Below, in pieces: positions 1 through 9,298 of a DNA stretch of 64,000 nucleotides. Source of the DNA: Acinetobacter sp. TGL-Y2. Its GTDB lineage: Bacteria > Pseudomonadota > Gammaproteobacteria > Pseudomonadales > Moraxellaceae. Positions within the stretch are counted from its first letter, which is position 1. Each line of letters begins with the position of its first letter. The translations under genes were made by a program, and so were the position numbers. The stretch spans positions 744,001 through 808,000 of the forward strand of contig NZ_CP015110.1 in assembly GCF_001612555.1 (NCBI RefSeq), written 5' to 3'. Under the pieces are notes generated by a model. It was not told the origin of the DNA. It made no database searches and saw only the letters and a list, made by a program, of their open reading frames with translations.

Positions 1-597
1 GGGGCATATCTTTACCATTATTTTTCAAGTTTTGATGGTATTGCAATAGGATGCTTAACGGCTTTAATGGCTCCTAAAATACCCTATCATGCAAAAGCTA
101 CACCATGGCTGCTGCTGATCATACCAACATTGATGATTGCTTTGTACGTATATGCGCCGATCAAAGAGGTAAGTACTTGGTCAATCAGCGTTTTTGCTCT
201 CTTGACTGCGATTTTGATTTATAGTTTTGGTCAAAGTCAGCGCTCCAATGAACATCAGAATTTTAACCAAAATCAGGAGTCACATTTAGCAGCAGCACAT
301 TTATTAGTGCCAGACTCAAACTTAATCCTGACTTCTGAGGTGTCAGATATTGGCCTAATATCCAAAATATTGGTGTGGATTGGAAAGCGGAGCTATGAGA
401 TGTATTTATTTCATTTGATTATATTGGGCTTAATGAAAGTAGTATATTTCCCTAAAGAAACTTTGCCAATTGAGAAGTTAATGCTCTTGCCAATTTATTT
501 TTTGGCTGTTTTTATTCTAAGTTGGACGATTGAAAAATATTATTCTACACCGCTAAATTTAAAGCTGAGAAAAAGATTGATTCATTCTAATCAGTAG
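1..597 (+). CDS. Acyltransferase 3 family membrane protein, C-terminal part
   Basis: The reading frame is open from the first base of the window, so this is the 3' end of a longer gene; about 198 codons are visible. The protein is hydrophobic with several predicted membrane helices. Near its end it has the segment GKRSYEMYLFHLIILG, which resembles the last-helix motif of OafA/YrhL-type acyltransferase 3 proteins (PF01757). These integral membrane enzymes move acyl groups onto surface polysaccharides or lipids. The substrate cannot be read from this fragment. The middle carries a hydrophilic stretch rich in Gln, Asn and His, unusual for the family but compatible with a loop. The N-terminal part lies outside the window. 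Confidence 0.75.
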   Translation, partial: GAYLYHYFSSFDGIAIGCLTALMAPKIPYHAKATPWLLLIIPTLMIALYVYAPIKEVSTWSISVFALLTAILIYSFGQSQRSNEHQNFNQNQESHLAAAHLLVPDSNLILTSEVSDIGLISKILVWIGKRSYEMYLFHLIILGLMKVVYFPKETLPIEKLMLLPIYFLAVFILSWTIEKYYSTPLNLKLRKRLIHSNQ

Positions 598-730
598 GGC
601 AGATCGATTGGTTATATTCAAATAGTTTTAAGTCCATGAATGATTTTGGGGAAACACAAAGAAAATTCAATCTGTATCATCCATGCAATCCGTAAATGCA
701 CAATCGAATTAAGCAAACTATATATCATAA

Positions 731-757
731 AAAAAGCCTCCATTTAGGGAGGCTTTT
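731..757. terminator. Bidirectional terminator downstream of hemJ
   Basis: AAAAAGCCTCC, a short loop, then GGAGGCTTTT forms a GC-rich stem with A tracts on the left and T tracts on the right. It lies between the convergent acyltransferase and hemJ genes, so it can stop transcription in both directions. Confidence 0.8.
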
Positions 758-770
758 GATGTGTATCTAC

Positions 771-1223
771 TTAAAACTGTGGCTTCACTACTACCAAAAT
801 GACCACCGCAAATAAAATCAAGGTCGGCATTTCATTGAAATAACGCCAGAATTTGTGTGATTTGTAATGGGCATCTAACATCAGTTTTTTGCGGTAATAA
901 CCACAGAACACATGATAAATGACCAACAATGCCACTAAGCCCACTTTAAGATAGAACCACAGCGCTTCATGATAATGCTGTGTAGCATCACCCCAATCCA
1001 CTAGAAAGTGCGCGGTGATCAGGGTTGCAAGCATGGCAGGCCACATAATGCCGCGGTACAACTTACGCTCCATGACCTGAAAACGTTCATGACTTAAAGC
1101 ATCATCACTCATGGCGTGATAAACAAAAAGCCGAGGTAAGTAGAACAGCGCAGCGAACCAACATACCACGGCAATGATATGTAGCGCTTTTACCCAAAGG
1201 AAAGCATCTGAAGGAGCATCCAT
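771..1223 (-). CDS. hemJ: Protoporphyrinogen oxidase HemJ
   Basis: This 150-residue integral membrane protein has about four hydrophobic helices and matches the HemJ (formerly UPF0093) family. HemJ converts protoporphyrinogen IX to protoporphyrin IX in bacteria lacking HemG/HemY. The N-terminal helix begins WVKALHIIAVVCWFAALFYL with a histidine (H15), and the third helix contains YLKVGL (K93); a conserved membrane histidine and lysine are typical of the family. Length is normal. It lies 72 bp downstream of fabB on the same strand and ends at a strong terminator. hemB is also in this window but about 50 kb away, so the haem genes are not clustered. Confidence 0.88.
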   Translation of the reverse strand: MDAPSDAFLWVKALHIIAVVCWFAALFYLPRLFVYHAMSDDALSHERFQVMERKLYRGIMWPAMLATLITAHFLVDWGDATQHYHEALWFYLKVGLVALLVIYHVFCGYYRKKLMLDAHYKSHKFWRYFNEMPTLILFAVVILVVVKPQF

Positions 1224-1295
1224 TAATTCACCCTTTTTTTAAAGGGCGGTGCGGATGCTGATTGGCGCAGAAGCGCTCAATCAGTAGCGCTTAAC

Positions 1296-2525
1296 TTAGC
1301 CTTCCCATTTTTTGAAAATGAGGCAGGCATTTACACCGCCAAAACCGAAACTATTACTCATCACAGTATTCAATTTTGCGTCACGTTTTTCAAGTACGAT
1401 GTCATAGCCTTTTGTGCCTTCATCGAGTTCGGTCACGTTGATGTTGGGTGCAATAAAGTCATTTTGCATCATGAGTACAGAGTAAATCGCTTCTTGTACG
1501 CCGGCAGCGCCTAGACTGTGACCAGTCATTGATTTGGTCGAGCTCAGTGGTGGCACTTGACCTTCACCAAACGCACGACCCATCGCTTGAAGCTCAGTAA
1601 TATCGCCAGCAGGGGTTGAAGTACCATGAGTATTCACATAGTCAATTTTGTCAACGCCGTGTTGCTTCGCTTCTTCTAAAGCCAATAAGATACAACGTGT
1701 CGCGCCTTCACCGCTTGGTGCAACCATATCCGCACCATCCGAATTAGCTGCATAGCCGACCACTTCAGCCAAGATATTTGCACCGCGCGCTTGGGCATGT
1801 TCAAGTGATTCTAAAATCACAAAACCACCACCACCCGCAATGACGAAACCATCACGATCTGCCGAATAAGGGCGAGATGCAGTTTCAGGCGAGTCATTGT
1901 ATTTAGAGCACAAAGCACCCATTGCATCAAACAACAAACTTTGTGACCAGTGGTCTTCTTCACCGCCACCGGCAAGCATTAAATCTTGTTTACCCAATTG
2001 AATCAGGTTGTAGGCATAACCAATCGCATCTGCAGAGGTTGCGCACGCGCTGGTAATGGAGTGCGCCACACCTTGTAATTTAAATGCCACACCCACATTT
2101 GCGGTAATGGTGTTCGACATATTACGAGGAACAAAAAAAGGACCGACTTTACGTGCGCCTTTGCTTTTTAATAATTCATTCATTTCAATCACAGATGCGG
2201 TCGAACCCCCACCTGAACCACCCGCAATACCGTAGCGTGGATTAGCGGCTAAGTCTTCTGGTTTTAGCCCTGCATGTTCAATTGCAGCAAGTGCTGAGTT
2301 ATAGGCATACATCGCACATACGCCCATAAAACGTTTGAGTTTACGGTCAATATCATCAAAGTTTTGTTCGGCTGCAGCACTCACGTGACTTTTGAAATTT
2401 AATTCTTCATAAGTTGGGTTAAAACGTGTCCCTGAAATCCCATTTTGTAAAGAATGAGTCACATCTTCCAATGTATTACCAATGCATGAGTTAATGCCCA
2501 TGCCAGTGATTACAACACGTTTCAT
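1296..2525 (-). CDS. fabB: Beta-ketoacyl-ACP synthase (FabB/KAS I type)
   Basis: This 409-residue condensing enzyme elongates fatty acids by decarboxylative condensation of malonyl-ACP with acyl-ACP in the cytoplasm. The thiolase-fold catalytic triad is visible: C161 in SACATSADAIG, H300 in NTHGTSTPAGD and H336 in KSMTGHSLGAAG. The glycine-rich C-terminal NSFGFGGVNACLIF is also typical. Length and the AGGSGGGSTAS region fit KAS I (FabB) better than FabF, though the two are close. The start is the first ATG and begins MKRVVITGMG, as in orthologues. The gene stands alone apart from hemJ downstream on the same strand. Confidence 0.92.
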   Translation of the reverse strand: MKRVVITGMGINSCIGNTLEDVTHSLQNGISGTRFNPTYEELNFKSHVSAAAEQNFDDIDRKLKRFMGVCAMYAYNSALAAIEHAGLKPEDLAANPRYGIAGGSGGGSTASVIEMNELLKSKGARKVGPFFVPRNMSNTITANVGVAFKLQGVAHSITSACATSADAIGYAYNLIQLGKQDLMLAGGGEEDHWSQSLLFDAMGALCSKYNDSPETASRPYSADRDGFVIAGGGGFVILESLEHAQARGANILAEVVGYAANSDGADMVAPSGEGATRCILLALEEAKQHGVDKIDYVNTHGTSTPAGDITELQAMGRAFGEGQVPPLSSTKSMTGHSLGAAGVQEAIYSVLMMQNDFIAPNINVTELDEGTKGYDIVLEKRDAKLNTVMSNSFGFGGVNACLIFKKWEG

Positions 2526-2830
2526 CTACAATTCCCTATTATGGTGATATTGAGTAATCTAGATCAGATAGTGGTGTGTATTGTCTTACACCAGCGTCCT
2601 ATCGACTAGATTACTTTTGTCAAAATTTAGGGTAATCATAGCAGAAAGCGTTTTAAATTCTTATGGCAAATCAATGTCTGATCTTGAAATCATGGACTGG
2701 CAAGAGTGTTCACCAATCCCCAACCAATTGAAACACATTAAAGTGGAGTTAAATCTTGAATACACATAGTATTTTCTTGACTACATATCGTGTTTTATGA
2801 AAAGTGATCCTTTAAAAGGAAAGGCTATAC
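2526..2830. other. Intergenic region between fabB and the EcsC-family gene
   Basis: These 305 bases separate divergent genes and must hold both promoters. A 62-codon frame starting TTG at 2581 is open to 2769 on the plus strand, but it has no convincing ribosome binding site or recognisable domain, so I do not call it a gene. A good ribosome binding site (AAAGGAAAGG) precedes the ATG at 2831. Confidence 0.5.
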
Positions 2831-4333
2831 ATGGCAAATTCTAATAATAAGCACAGCACAGGGTTGATCTCGAAAGCTTTTGGAGTGGCTAAAAAGCTCA
2901 GTACAACAGGATTAGACTTAATGAATCATGTTGCACCGGGTTCGATTGCCCCTTTAAAGCAAGCCCCTGAAAATCACACCGTTATTCATATCCATGACAA
3001 TGAGAAAACTATGACTGAAAAAAAACACAGTGAAAATCCACAGCAAATGTTCCGTACCCATGTTCCAAAAGTGACACAACAGCTATTGGGCCGCCACTAC
3101 AGCAAAGTGAACAATGTTGCATCGCTAATTTCACCAAACTTAAACAATAAAATTGCAGATTTCTTTTTTGATAAGCTCAATGATTTTGTTTCGGAAAGTA
3201 GTTCGGTCGAACATGTCTTAAAAGAAGTGGGTGCAAAAGAGTTAAATGAACTGTCTAAAGATTCTGCTCGCTCTGATCGTATTGCTCAAGCCCTCGCCAA
3301 TCAGAACAAAACCCTTGCCGCAGTACAAGGTGCGATTACCGGTGCATCAGGTGTGATCGGCACGGCGATCGACATTCCATTATCTTTGGCGCTGACGTTA
3401 AGAACCATTTATCAGTCAGGACGTGCGCACGGTTTTGAGTTGAACCGCAGCAAAGAACAGGAAATTGTGGAATATGTCTTTAAAGAAGTGGATTTAGGCT
3501 CTATTGCAGAAAAGCAAACCTTACTCATTGCATTAAGAACCCTTTCCAATGTATTAGAAACTCAAGATACCCGTCAGCTTCAAACCATGTTGGGTTCAAG
3601 CAATGACTTTGATAAAATTCGTCAGTGGCTTAGCAATGAAGACGGCACTTTAAAATGGTCTTGGTTAAATCATATTCCGCAAATTTCAGTCTTGTCTAAA
3701 CTAACGCCTTTGGCGGGTGCGGGTATTGGTGCAGTCTATAGTTGGAAATTGGTCGATGAAGCGAGTATTAAAGCGCAGCATATTTTTTCACATGCACAGC
3801 AATATCTACTTCAGCACCCAGATGAAAAACTGGATGTACTAAGCGCTTTTGAAAAAGCTGTGGCAAAAGCCCAAGCTCAAGGTGTGTTGTCTGCGCCAGA
3901 GCCAGAAGACTCAAAGCCATCGGATTCGAAAAATGAGTCTGTAGATGAGCCTGCAATTGAACCGCAGCATCCGATCACTGTTGAGCTTGAAAATGATGCA
4001 ATCAGTGCGGTACGTATTGAACATAAAGCGGATGCAGAAAAAGCAGTGCCAGTGTCAATAGAAGAGGGAATTAAAAAGTTGGCAGAACAGCATGTTGAAC
4101 CTCATGAAGATAATGCTGATACAGAAAACTCAGATGCGGATCAGGCAAAGTCAGACCCGTCAAAAACTAATGCGCCAAAAACTGAAGCTACGCCGAATGA
4201 AACATTCGGCAAAGGTGAGGCCAAAGTCGATGCTAAAACAGACGCCCCGAAAGTGATAGTGAAGAAAAAAATTACTGCAAAAGACACTACTGAAACTGAG
4301 AACTCTTCTATTACAAAAAAAACCCAGTCTTAA
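2831..4333 (+). CDS. EcsC family protein with long charged tail
   Basis: The 500-residue product has a central EcsC-like (PF12787) region at about residues 90-320, including the Gly/Ala-rich segment TGASGVIGTAIDIPLSLAL near residues 170-190. EcsC domains occur in Bacillus next to an ABC transporter and alone in proteobacteria; their biochemistry is not settled. The last 150 residues are low-complexity, rich in Ala, Glu, Lys, Asp and Pro, and look disordered. There is no signal peptide. The gene is monocistronic between fabB (divergent) and the str operon. No function beyond the family name is claimed. Confidence 0.75.
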   Translation: MANSNNKHSTGLISKAFGVAKKLSTTGLDLMNHVAPGSIAPLKQAPENHTVIHIHDNEKTMTEKKHSENPQQMFRTHVPKVTQQLLGRHYSKVNNVASLISPNLNNKIADFFFDKLNDFVSESSSVEHVLKEVGAKELNELSKDSARSDRIAQALANQNKTLAAVQGAITGASGVIGTAIDIPLSLALTLRTIYQSGRAHGFELNRSKEQEIVEYVFKEVDLGSIAEKQTLLIALRTLSNVLETQDTRQLQTMLGSSNDFDKIRQWLSNEDGTLKWSWLNHIPQISVLSKLTPLAGAGIGAVYSWKLVDEASIKAQHIFSHAQQYLLQHPDEKLDVLSAFEKAVAKAQAQGVLSAPEPEDSKPSDSKNESVDEPAIEPQHPITVELENDAISAVRIEHKADAEKAVPVSIEEGIKKLAEQHVEPHEDNADTENSDADQAKSDPSKTNAPKTEATPNETFGKGEAKVDAKTDAPKVIVKKKITAKDTTETENSSITKKTQS

Positions 4334-4412
4334 ACTGTGCTAAGAGCGCCTGTTTAGGTAATGAATGCGGGCAAATCAGCGAAATGGTCAAGATTTGACT
4401 CAATGTTGAATG

Positions 4413-4441
4413 TTGACCATTTTTGCTTCTTGGCATACAAT
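4413..4441 (+). promoter_or_regulatory. Sigma70 promoter of the str operon
   Basis: TTGACC at 4413-4418 and TACAAT at 4436-4441 are separated by exactly 17 bases, close to the sigma70 consensus. Transcription would start near 4448, about 52 bases before the rpsL start codon and at the foot of the leader hairpin. Confidence 0.8.
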
Positions 4442-4446
4442 TGCAT

Positions 4447-4474
4447 GCCCTCAAAAAGTAGTATTTTTGAGGGC
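4447..4474 (+). promoter_or_regulatory. Leader hairpin of the str operon
   Basis: GCCCTCAAAAA and TTTTTGAGGGC form a perfect 11-bp stem with loop GTAGTA, followed by TTTAATTT. Its foot coincides with the predicted transcription start, so the mRNA would begin with the hairpin. It could protect the 5' end or act as a weak attenuator. This is inferred from position only. Confidence 0.6.
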
Positions 4475-4499
4475 TTTAATTTAACGGGAGAATTGCCAA

Positions 4500-4874
4500 A
4501 TGGCAACAACAAATCAGTTGATCCGTAAGGGTCGTACAACTTTGATTGAAAAATCAAAAGTTCCTGCGTTGAAGGCTTGTCCACAACGTCGTGGTGTTTG
4601 TACACGTGTTTACACAACTACACCTAAAAAACCTAACTCAGCAATGCGTAAAGTTTGCCGTGTTCGCTTAACTTCTGGTTTCGAAGTTTCTAGCTACATT
4701 GGTGGTGAAGGTCACAACTTACAAGAGCACAGTGTTGTTCTTATCCGTGGTGGTCGTGTTAAAGACTTACCAGGTGTACGTTACCATACCGTTCGTGGTT
4801 CATTAGACTGTGCTGGTGTTAAAGATCGTAACCAGTCACGTTCTAAATACGGTACTAAACGTCCTAAGAAATAA
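4500..4874 (+). CDS. rpsL: 30S ribosomal protein S12
   Basis: This is the 124-residue S12, which sits at the decoding centre of the small subunit and affects translational accuracy. The motif [13 protein letters not shown] and the loop [14 protein letters not shown] are intact. K43 and K88, the usual sites of streptomycin-resistance substitutions, are wild type. D89 is the residue methylthiolated by RimO in other bacteria. It is the first gene of the str operon, preceded by a strong promoter, a leader hairpin and a GGGAG ribosome binding site. The 179-base spacer to rpsG is longer than usual. Confidence 0.98.
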   Translation: MATTNQLIRKGRTTLIEKSKVPALKACPQRRGVCTRVYTTTPKKPNSAMRKVCRVRLTSGFEVSSYIGGEGHNLQEHSVVLIRGGRVKDLPGVRYHTVRGSLDCAGVKDRNQSRSKYGTKRPKK

Positions 4875-5053
4875 TCTTTCGAGATTATTCTTAGGCTCGT
4901 AGAGCCGCAATCCTTTATCGTCACGCTTGTCTGATTTCTGCATTTAATTTTGTGAAATTCAAGCGACGTGTAGTAAGGCCAGCGAAGCAGTACATGACAC
5001 TTTGTACTCATGCTGGATAAACCTGAAGTGTCAATTTTATTAGGTGTATTAAA

Positions 5054-5524
5054 ATGCCAAGACGTCGCGTAGTCGCTGCCCGTGAAATCCTTCCGGATCC
5101 AAAGTTCGGCAGCCAAACAATCGCTAAATTCATGAACCACGTAATGCAAGACGGTAAAAAGTCTATTGCTGAAAGTATCGTTTACGGTGCTTTAGACCGC
5201 GTTCAAGAAAAAAACAAAGTAGACCCAGTTGACTTCTTCGAGACGACTCTTGAAAAAGTTCGTCCTATGGTCGAAGTTAAAGCACGCCGTGTTGGTGGTG
5301 CTACATACCAAGTGCCTATGGAAGTACGCCCATCCCGTCGTACTGCCCTAGCTATGCGTTGGTTAGTAGACGCTGCTGCTAAGCGTTCTGAAAAAACGAT
5401 GGCTTTACGTCTTGCTGGTGAGTTGCTTGATGCAGCTGAAGGCAAGGGTTCAGCAGTTAAGAAACGTGAAGACGTGCATCGTATGGCTGAAGCCAACAAA
5501 GCATTCTCTCACTACCGTTTCTAA
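5054..5524 (+). CDS. rpsG: 30S ribosomal protein S7
   Basis: This 156-residue S7 is a primary binder of the 3' major domain of 16S rRNA. The start [20 protein letters not shown] and the rest match the family over its full length. It is the second gene of the str operon. In E. coli, S7 represses its own operon by binding the rpsL-rpsG spacer. The corresponding spacer here (4875-5053) is 179 bases and rich in potential pairing, so similar autoregulation is possible but unproven. Confidence 0.98.
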   Translation: MPRRRVVAAREILPDPKFGSQTIAKFMNHVMQDGKKSIAESIVYGALDRVQEKNKVDPVDFFETTLEKVRPMVEVKARRVGGATYQVPMEVRPSRRTALAMRWLVDAAAKRSEKTMALRLAGELLDAAEGKGSAVKKREDVHRMAEANKAFSHYRF

Positions 5525-5583
5525 TAGGTTTAAAGACCTTAATCAGGATGACGACAGATCAGTTTCACTGAATTTTCGTCAAA

Positions 5584-5614
5584 ACGCTTTAAGCTGCTAT
5601 GCAGCTTAAAGCGT
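5584..5614 (+). promoter_or_regulatory. Perfect 14-bp hairpin between rpsG and fusA
   Basis: ACGCTTTAAGCTGC and GCAGCTTAAAGCGT form a perfect 14-bp stem around the three-base loop TAT in the rpsG-fusA spacer. CCTGTTTT follows, so it resembles a leaky terminator or an RNA processing site. It lies about 38 bases before the fusA start. Confidence 0.6.
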
Positions 5615-5651
5615 CCTGTTTTAAACAACAAATTTAGGAATGCAAGAAATC

Positions 5652-7790
5652 ATGGCTCGTCAAACCCCAATTTCTCGTTACCGTAACATTGGTATTTCTG
5701 CTCACATTGATGCTGGTAAAACCACGACTACTGAACGTATTTTGTTCTACACAGGTGTATCTCACAAAATTGGTGAAGTACATGATGGTGCAGCAACAAT
5801 GGACTGGATGGAACAAGAGCAAGAACGTGGTATTACAATCACTTCAGCTGCTACAACTTGTTTTTGGTCTGGTATGGGTAAACAGTACCCAGAACACCGT
5901 GTAAACGTAATTGACACCCCGGGACACGTTGACTTCACAATCGAAGTTGAGCGTTCTATGCGTGTTCTTGACGGTGCATGTATGGTTTACTGTGCTGTAG
6001 GTGGTGTTCAACCTCAGTCAGAAACTGTATGGCGTCAAGCAAATAAATATAAAGTGCCTCGTTTAGCATTCGTGAACAAGATGGACCGTACTGGTGCAAA
6101 CTTCTTCCGTGTTGTTGAACAAATGAAAACACGCCTTGGTGCACACCCTGTACCTGTTGTAATCCCTGTTGGCGCTGAAGAAAACTTCACTGGCGTTATC
6201 GATTTGATCGAAATGAAACAGATCATTTGGGATGAAGCTTCTCAAGGTATGCAGTTCGAATACGGCGAAATCCCAGCTGACCTTCTTGATACTGCCAACC
6301 AATGGCGTACCAACATGGTTGAAGCTGCGGCTGAAGCTTCTGAAGAATTGATGGACGAATATTTAAACAACGGTGACTTGTCGAAAGAACAAATCGTTGC
6401 GGGTATTCGTGCGCAAACTTTGGCTTGTGAAATTCAACCAATGCTTTGTGGTACAGCGTTCAAAAACAAAGGTGTTCAACGTATGTTGGATGCTGTTATT
6501 GATTTCTTACCATCACCGACTGAAGTTAAGCCTATCGAAGGTATTCTTGACGACAAAGCTGAAACTAAAGCGATTCGTGAAGCATCTGACGAAGCACCGT
6601 TCTCTGCACTTGCATTCAAAATTATGAATGACAAGTTCGTAGGTAACTTAACGTTCGTACGTGTTTATTCTGGTGTTCTTAAACAAGGCGATCCAGTTTA
6701 TAACCCAGTTAAGTCTAAGCGTGAGCGTATTGGTCGTATCGTGCAAATGCACGCAAACGAACGTCAAGACGTCGAAGAAATTCGCGCTGGTGATATCGCT
6801 GCATGTGTAGGTCTTAAAGACGTGACCACTGGTGATACACTTTGTGATGAGAAAAACATCATTACACTTGAACGTATGGAATTCCCAGAGCCAGTAATTT
6901 CTTTAGCTGTAGAGCCGAAGACAAAAGCTGACCAAGAAAAAATGTCTATCGCGCTTGGTCGCTTGGCTAAAGAAGATCCATCGTTCCGTGTTCGCACAGA
7001 CGAAGAATCTGGTCAAACGATTATTGCGGGTATGGGTGAGCTTCACCTTGACATTCTTGTTGACCGTATGAAACGTGAATTTGGTGTTGAAGCGAACATT
7101 GGTAAACCAATGGTTGCTTACCGCGAAACAATCAAAAAGACTGTTGAGCAAGAAGGTAAATTCGTACGTCAAACCGGTGGTAAAGGTAAATTCGGTCATG
7201 TATATGTTCGTTTAGAGCCTATGAATGTTGAAGAAGCTGGTAAAGAATACCTGTTCGCTGAAGAAGTTGTAGGTGGTACTGTACCTAAAGAATTCTTTGG
7301 TGCGGTTGATAAAGGTATTCAAGAACGTATGAAAAATGGTGTATTGGCTGGTTACCCTGTTGTGGGTATCAAAGCGACATTATTTGATGGTTCTTACCAT
7401 GATGTCGATTCTGACGAATTGTCGTTCAAAATGGCGGGTTCTTATGCCTTCCGTGATGGTTTCATGAAAGCTGATCCAATTCTTCTTGAACCGATCATGA
7501 AAGTTGAAGTAGAAACTCCAGAAGACTACATGGGCGATATCATGGGGGACTTAAACCGTCGTCGTGGTATGGTTCAGGGTATGGATGATTTACCTGGTGG
7601 TACTAAAGCAATTAAAGCTGAAGTTCCATTGGCTGAGATGTTTGGTTACGCGACTTCTATGCGTTCTATGTCTCAAGGTCGTGCGACCTACTCTATGGAA
7701 TTTGCTAAATATGCTGAAACTCCACGTAACGTGGCTGAAGGCATCATTACTAAGTTCCAATCTGGTGGTAAAAAAGGTGACGACGAGTAA
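5652..7790 (+). CDS. fusA: Elongation factor G
   Basis: EF-G (712 residues from this start) is the GTPase that drives translocation and, with RRF, ribosome recycling. GTP-binding motifs AHIDAGKTT (17-25), DTPGH and NKMD are present, followed by the other domains; the C-terminus is GGKKGDDE. An in-frame ATG lies 12 bases upstream at 5640, but only one base separates it from AGGA (5636-5639). The start at 5652 gives the family N-terminus [16 protein letters not shown], so I prefer it. It is the third gene of the str operon. Confidence 0.97.
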   Translation: MARQTPISRYRNIGISAHIDAGKTTTTERILFYTGVSHKIGEVHDGAATMDWMEQEQERGITITSAATTCFWSGMGKQYPEHRVNVIDTPGHVDFTIEVERSMRVLDGACMVYCAVGGVQPQSETVWRQANKYKVPRLAFVNKMDRTGANFFRVVEQMKTRLGAHPVPVVIPVGAEENFTGVIDLIEMKQIIWDEASQGMQFEYGEIPADLLDTANQWRTNMVEAAAEASEELMDEYLNNGDLSKEQIVAGIRAQTLACEIQPMLCGTAFKNKGVQRMLDAVIDFLPSPTEVKPIEGILDDKAETKAIREASDEAPFSALAFKIMNDKFVGNLTFVRVYSGVLKQGDPVYNPVKSKRERIGRIVQMHANERQDVEEIRAGDIAACVGLKDVTTGDTLCDEKNIITLERMEFPEPVISLAVEPKTKADQEKMSIALGRLAKEDPSFRVRTDEESGQTIIAGMGELHLDILVDRMKREFGVEANIGKPMVAYRETIKKTVEQEGKFVRQTGGKGKFGHVYVRLEPMNVEEAGKEYLFAEEVVGGTVPKEFFGAVDKGIQERMKNGVLAGYPVVGIKATLFDGSYHDVDSDELSFKMAGSYAFRDGFMKADPILLEPIMKVEVETPEDYMGDIMGDLNRRRGMVQGMDDLPGGTKAIKAEVPLAEMFGYATSMRSMSQGRATYSMEFAKYAETPRNVAEGIITKFQSGGKKGDDE

Positions 7791-7838
7791 TCTTTCGATT
7801 ACTATAAGCCCAAACTAATTCATAGTTAAAACCAAATG

Positions 7839-7860
7839 CTCATGGGTTTACCCCCATGAG
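7839..7860 (+). promoter_or_regulatory. Hairpin in the fusA-tuf spacer
   Basis: CTCATGGG and CCCATGAG pair around a six-base loop just before TTGTTTAAAAAGGAAG, which holds the tuf ribosome binding site. It may modulate read-through into tuf or processing of the mRNA. Confidence 0.45.
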
Positions 7861-7881
7861 TTGTTTAAAAAGGAAGATCTC

Positions 7882-9072
7882 ATGGCTAAGGCTAAGTTTG
7901 AACGTAATAAGCCACACGTAAACGTGGGCACAATTGGTCACGTCGACCATGGTAAAACAACTTTAACAGCTGCTATCGCAACTGTATGTGCTAAGCAATT
8001 CGGTGGCGAAGCGAAAGACTACGCTGCAATTGACTCTGCACCTGAAGAAAAAGCACGTGGTATTACGATTAATACTTCACACGTAGAATACGACTCTCCA
8101 GCTCGTCACTACGCGCACGTAGACTGCCCAGGTCACGCCGATTATGTTAAAAACATGATCACTGGTGCTGCTCAAATGGATGGTGCAATCCTTGTATGTG
8201 CTGCGACTGACGGTCCTATGCCACAAACACGTGAACACATCCTTTTGTCTCGTCAGGTAGGTGTACCTTTCATCATCGTATTCTTAAACAAATGCGACTT
8301 GGTTGATGACGAAGAATTGCTTGAATTGGTAGAAATGGAAGTTCGTGAACTTCTTTCTACTTACGACTTCCCAGGTGATGACACTCCAGTGATCCGTGGT
8401 TCAGCTTTGGCTGCACTTAACGGTGAAGAAGGTCAGTACGGTGTTCCTGCTGTTCTTCAACTTGTTGAAGCGCTTGATACCTACATCCCAGAACCAGAAC
8501 GTGCAATCGATAAAGCATTCTTAATGCCAATCGAAGATGTATTCTCTATCTCTGGTCGTGGTACGGTTGTAACAGGTCGTGTTGAATCAGGTATTGTTAA
8601 AGTCGGCGAGTCAGTTGAAATCGTGGGTATCCGTGACACTGTTTTAACTACAGTGACTGGCGTTGAAATGTTCCGTAAATTGCTTGACGAAGGTCGTGCT
8701 GGCGAGAACTGTGGTGTTCTTCTACGTGGTACTAAGCGTGAAGACGTTCAACGTGGTCAAGTATTGACTAAACCAGGTGCAATCAAGCCGCACACTAAAT
8801 TCGATGCAGAAGTATACGTACTTTCTAAAGAAGAAGGTGGTCGTCATACGCCATTCCTTAACGGTTACCGTCCACAGTTCTACTTCCGTACAACTGACGT
8901 AACTGGCGCGATCAAATTACAAGATGGCGTTGAAATGGTTATGCCTGGTGACAACGTAGAAATGTCAGTAGAACTTATTCACCCAATCGCAATGGACCCA
9001 GGTCTACGTTTTGCGATCCGTGAAGGTGGTCGTACAGTGGGTGCTGGTGTAGTTGCTAAAGTAACTCTATAA
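7882..9072 (+). CDS. tuf: Elongation factor Tu
   Basis: EF-Tu (396 residues) delivers aminoacyl-tRNA to the ribosome. The GTPase motifs [17 protein letters not shown] and NKCD are intact, and domains II and III are complete to VVAKVTL. An upstream in-frame TTG at 7861 exists, but the ATG at 7882, preceded by AAAAAGGAAGATCTC, gives the family N-terminus [20 protein letters not shown]. It is the last gene of the str operon and ends at a strong terminator. Many gammaproteobacteria carry a second tuf copy elsewhere; it is not in this window. Confidence 0.98.
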   Translation: MAKAKFERNKPHVNVGTIGHVDHGKTTLTAAIATVCAKQFGGEAKDYAAIDSAPEEKARGITINTSHVEYDSPARHYAHVDCPGHADYVKNMITGAAQMDGAILVCAATDGPMPQTREHILLSRQVGVPFIIVFLNKCDLVDDEELLELVEMEVRELLSTYDFPGDDTPVIRGSALAALNGEEGQYGVPAVLQLVEALDTYIPEPERAIDKAFLMPIEDVFSISGRGTVVTGRVESGIVKVGESVEIVGIRDTVLTTVTGVEMFRKLLDEGRAGENCGVLLRGTKREDVQRGQVLTKPGAIKPHTKFDAEVYVLSKEEGGRHTPFLNGYRPQFYFRTTDVTGAIKLQDGVEMVMPGDNVEMSVELIHPIAMDPGLRFAIREGGRTVGAGVVAKVTL

Positions 9073-9095
9073 TCAGTATTGATTGTGTATAAAAG

Positions 9096-9120
9096 AAGCG
9101 CTCCTTAGGGGCGCTTTTTT
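9096..9120 (+). terminator. Terminator of the str operon
   Basis: AAGCGCTCC, a TTA loop, then GGGGCGCTT followed by six Ts lies 24 bases after the tuf stop codon. Confidence 0.85.
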
Positions 9121-9298
9121 ATAACATATATTTAGATGTATTGATTGTTAGACAATACATAACACAAGCTGTCCCAAACTGATATTGTTGTGACCTATAT
9201 GGCATTTATCATTAAAAAATAAAAACGTACTATGAATAAGAATCAAAAATAATCAGAAGATTTAAAGTGGATTAATTCCCTTTGAAAGGAGTCTAGCA

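Noticed and set aside
2581..2769. 62-codon plus-strand frame between fabB and the EcsC gene
   Set aside because: TTG start, no ribosome binding site, no recognisable domain, and it occupies the expected promoter region of fabB.
4500..4874. Streptomycin-resistance mutation in rpsL
   Set aside because: K43 and K88 are wild type.
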